Origin: Amaurobius ferox
Lineage: Eukaryota; Arthropoda; Arachnida; Araneae; Amaurobiidae
Assembly (NCBI GenBank): GCA_951213105.1
Contig: OX578138.1
Location: 64,827,040 to 64,891,039 of the forward strand
Length of the DNA: 64,000 bases
Direction of reading: 5' to 3'
Shown here: piece by piece, positions 60,797-64,000 of the stretch
Layout of the letters: each line of letters opens with the position of its first letter
Position numbering within the stretch: position 1 is the first letter of the stretch
Position numbers and translations under genes: made by a program
Notes under the pieces: generated by a model
The model's database searches: none
What the model was told of the DNA's origin: nothing
What the model saw: only the letters and a program-made list of their open reading frames with translations

Positions 60797-61810
60797 CTAA
60801 AAATAAAAATAGATTTAATGAAACATTTAATATCAATATTTAATTAAGTACTTTAAAGAATATAGAAAACATTACATAAATATACACAAACATATTTATG
60901 AATACTGTTGAATATGGGAGTAGAAGTAGTGCCGGATTATGAATGTTAAGGTTTCTAGGCCATTAATACTCTGGGATCCCTTTGTTCATGTTAGTTTAAA
61001 TGAATTATTCTAACACTTATCTATAATTTTGAAATTTTTATTCAGGTGGTCTGCTTTGATTCCTGACACTAAATAGCTATGACTTCCAGGATAAGTAAAA
61101 TTATTAAACAACATGAGGAAACAAAGCAAAGTAAAAGAGTAATAACCTAGAATATGCCCAAATTGTTTGCTTTATTGAAAAGGTTAAAATATACTAAATT
61201 ATAGCAAAAATACTTTTAAAATAGCCAAAAAACTAAAAAAACAAATAATTTATAGGATAAATAAAATGCACGAATAGAGGTACTTTAACTTATTTTTTTA
61301 TAAAACACATTATATTTATGTGAACAATTCAGTTTTACCATAAAATGGGTGCAAAATCATCAAACTAAACTTTTAACCTTATTAGGACTAGAAGCTGTTT
61401 AAAGTAAAATGTTCTGTTATATAGAAACTAAACCTTACATGAATGAACATATTATAAGAACAAAATTATACCCCTGGACCACAGATCGATGCAAATATTT
61501 TTTTTTTCCTTTCCTAAAACTTGAGTAGTAATTTTCCAAAGTGGGAGTATTTAAAAAAAATTAATGGCTGATAGTATCATTCTTATATTTTTCTTAAAAA
61601 TTTGATACTTATTTTCAAAAATAATATTAATAAAAACATGTATGAGCTACAGATATTTTTCTGCTTTTATGGTGTGACTATTCTGTTCTTCTTATTCAAA
61701 AGAATGCTCATTTTGTGTTTGAAACCAGTTAATAGCATTATATTTTTGTTTTATGGTATTTTTCTATGGAGGATTTTATCTCCAAATACAGATATATTTT
61801 AATTATAAAT
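60797..61810. other. HPS3 intron 1 (partial), nothing recognised
   Basis: AT-rich. I searched the minus strand to 64000 for an upstream exon ending in phase 1 with an HPS3 N-terminus and found none. Confidence 0.45.
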
Positions 61811-61811
61811 A

Positions 61812-62983
61812 CAGTAGACTTGCATTATAGCAACTTCAGAAAAACTTTTGCTGCAGAGACATTATATCAAATGGTTGTTTTATTGAACATTCCTCTTATA
61901 GCTTTTTCTGAGATGGTGGGGAGGAATACAGATTTTCACACTTTATAAATTTTTGCAATTCCATAAAAAAGTGTGCTTTGCTTAATAAACTATCCTTAAT
62001 GATTAACAGCATAAAATGATGTACGAACTATAGTGGAGTTAAAATTTTAAAAATAAATAAAGTTAGAAACTAAAGATTAAAAAAATTAATTTAATGCAAA
62101 GCACTGCAGAAATAAAATGAAGCAAAAGGCTATATATGCTTTCTAGCTTTCCTTGAAAAATGCTGTTACTTATGACTGCTGTAAATTCTATTTAGAGAAT
62201 TCGGAGATGTCATATTTTAAATTTTTGGTGATTAATATTATGAAAGTATTCGTCACTGCTTTCTTGACTTTCAAAAAATTTCTAAATCACTTGAATTGCA
62301 TTCACAGCTTCTTTAATGATATAGGAAGCTCAAAGATATCATTAATTTCATCAAGAGAATCGACCCCTTCATTATCAGCATTCAGTAAACCACTTGTAAG
62401 CTATTCTTCGGTACACTCAACATTATCACCAACTGACATATAGTCCTTAAAAGTGAATTCTTTGTAATGGCATATGCTTTCCTAGAGAATATGCTTTCCT
62501 GAAATAAAGTTTCAGCCTTGTTGTTGATGTTAGAAAATAAATAGTGGGTTGATGCTAATGGTCCGACTTCACAACCATGGAACTTGAGAAAACCTGCTTA
62601 ATTAAAACAGTTTCTTCTGAAATTTCTTGTTAAGCAAAATGTGCTATCAGAGAGCAATTAAAACATTGATATCTAACAGCTCCCAGGGGGTGAACATGCA
62701 AACAAAGCTATTGTGACCTAATTTGACTTCAATGGGAATTTCTAAAAAAAGAACCCTCTTCTGCTGTTTGGAAACTACGGACAATGATTAGTTCTTGACC
62801 TTCAAGTCTGTTGATCAATGCTCCATAAGGTTGCTGCAATGAAATTTCTACCTCTTTTGCAGTCATTATATATCAATAGTAAAATAGCATTACATCTATA
62901 GGAGTACTGTCGAGACCTTCTGAATAGATCATGATATTTCTGTGATTCGCTAAATTGGGGGTCGCCATAAAACAAAGTCACTG
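61812..62983 (-). mobile_element. Pogo/Tigger-like element, degraded
   Basis: The left end CAGTAGACTTGCATTATAGC and the complement of the right end (CAGTGACTTTGTTTTATGGC) are inverted repeats. TA flanks both sides (61810-61811 and 62984-62985). The length is 1,172 bp. The interior includes minus-strand traces of a pogo-type transposase C-terminus. Confidence 0.65.
62150..62640 (-). pseudogene. Tigger-type transposase C-terminal traces
   Basis: Minus-strand fragments read RRNCFN(stop)AGFLKFHG and further on VGDNVECTEE, LTSGLLNADNEGVDSLDEIN. NCF.KAGF and an acidic segment with EE(L)T are typical of the C-terminal region of Tigger/pogo transposases. The match is short and broken by stops. The plus-strand ORF at 62153-62443 is its antisense. 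Confidence 0.42.
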
Positions 62984-62989
62984 TAGTTA

Positions 62990-64000
62990 ACTTTTATTAC
63001 TATATTTAGCAATAAAATATATACTATTTGAAAAACAGCAAAAATTAATTTTATTGAAAGACAATAAGATTGCATATCCAAAAAGTTGAAATTTTTATTT
63101 ACTTTTATAAGCATAATAGTTGACATGAAACAATGTAGAGTCCTTAAAAGGTCCTTTTAAAGTCATTAAAAGGGTTTTAATTACAAACAATATCTTAAGA
63201 TGTTGCATAAACCTTAAAACCAGGGTAATTTTTTACCATAAACAAAGTAAGCAAATGCTGGGTACCACAGAAGATATGGAGATATTGTCCATGTTCAATG
63301 TACATTTTTTACTATAAAATAAAAGTTTTAGGGAGGGAGCTAAAATGTACTTTGCCAAACAGTCTTAGCAAGAGTTAAAGTAGCCCTGCCTAAAGTTAGA
63401 GCTTTTAGCATCCACAGAACAAGCCATCAATCCCCCAACACATGAATGCTGGTGAACTCAACGAAATAATTGAAACTAGCCTCAAAATGGATATCAACAA
63501 ATTAAAAAAATTGTTTCAAGTGACATGTTTAAATTCATGATAAAAAGCAATTTTATTCAAAAGTCACTACTGCTATACCACCTAATGAGGAAGATCAAGA
63601 GGTATGAAACTTCACACAAAAAGATTTAATTTACCAATAGGCAATTATGGTAAATATAGGCAATGAAAAAAAAAAGTCCAGATTTTTATCTTTTTCACTC
63701 TACCCTCTTGCATATGCATTATTTAGTAACAGAAATGTATCATATAAGCATGGTCCAAAAAAGTAACGTAACTGCATAACAACATATTGAAAATTAAGAG
63801 ATTTATTAACATATCAATGCACATTTTATTGCAGCAAACTTTTAATAAACAAATAACATATAGTAAAGTTAAAAAAAAATGTAAATGTACAACAATAAAA
63901 TAGAAAACTTCTAAAAAAATTGACATTTAGTGCAAAAAGTATTATGCATATTTTTACGTAGTAAACTTTTGAGAAGTAAACAAATGCATACCAAACATGC
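62990..64000. other. Intron sequence, nothing recognised
   Basis: AT-rich sequence to the right edge with no supported exon, repeat or element. Confidence 0.4.

Noticed and set aside
59968..60168. 66-residue plus-strand ORF
   Set aside because: Lies inside HPS3 exon 2 on the opposite strand.
62153..62443. 96-residue plus-strand ORF
   Set aside because: Antisense of Tigger-type transposase traces; no plus-strand similarity recognised.
60797..64000. First exon of HPS3
   Set aside because: No minus-strand segment ending in phase 1 with a GT donor and an HPS3-like N-terminus could be found; it is probably beyond the right edge.

Overview
The window reads as AT-rich nuclear DNA of an animal, most likely an arthropod and plausibly a chelicerate such as a spider (an inference from large introns, Penelope-like, piggyBac, Tc1/mariner and Ty3-type elements, and the AT-rich repeats). 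There is one host gene. Twelve small GT-AG exons lie on the minus strand between 60796 and 891. Their reading phases join without a break, and together they encode about 735 residues of HPS3, a subunit of the BLOC-2 complex that works in lysosome-related organelle biogenesis. The first exon (about 70 residues) was not found in the right-hand 3.2 kb, and the last 200 or so residues lie beyond the left end. Everything else is intron filled with repeats.

Layout from left to right. 1-3.5 kb holds the last visible exons, a hAT-like MITE and a degraded ~155-bp tandem repeat. 3.6-11 kb is one intron with a pogo-like TIR pair enclosing a 179-bp array and an internally deleted piggyBac, then a Tc1 transposase remnant, a 516-bp tandem duplication, and a 1.6-kb mariner-like pseudo-element carrying a full tRNA-derived SINE. 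11.2-18.5 kb holds a TIR element built around ~188-bp tandem repeats and a Penelope-like element (PLE) with 315-bp inverted arms. 18.6-31 kb holds a GIY-YIG PLE tail, satellites and a LINE RT scrap.

31-42.4 kb is the most striking interval. A piggyBac transposase pseudogene is interrupted by an 8,249-bp Ty3-type LTR retrotransposon. Its two 900-bp LTRs differ at a single base that I could find, it has a 5-bp target duplication, and its gag, protease and RT-RNaseH-integrase ORFs are long and open. Gag and protease are separated by a -1 frame change at a canonical T TTA AAC heptamer. A 10-bp stem starts 6 nt downstream, so this looks like programmed ribosomal frameshifting.

42.4-64 kb holds the remaining exons among a long-TIR MITE, two more PLE RT remnants, a possible solo LTR, hairpin MITEs, tandem repeats and a pogo/Tigger-like remnant. 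Three ~60-bp fragments matching only the 3' tail of the SINE, each with its own 14-17-bp target duplication and nearly the same 5' boundary, suggest a miniature retroposed family. No tRNA, rRNA or CRISPR features were seen.
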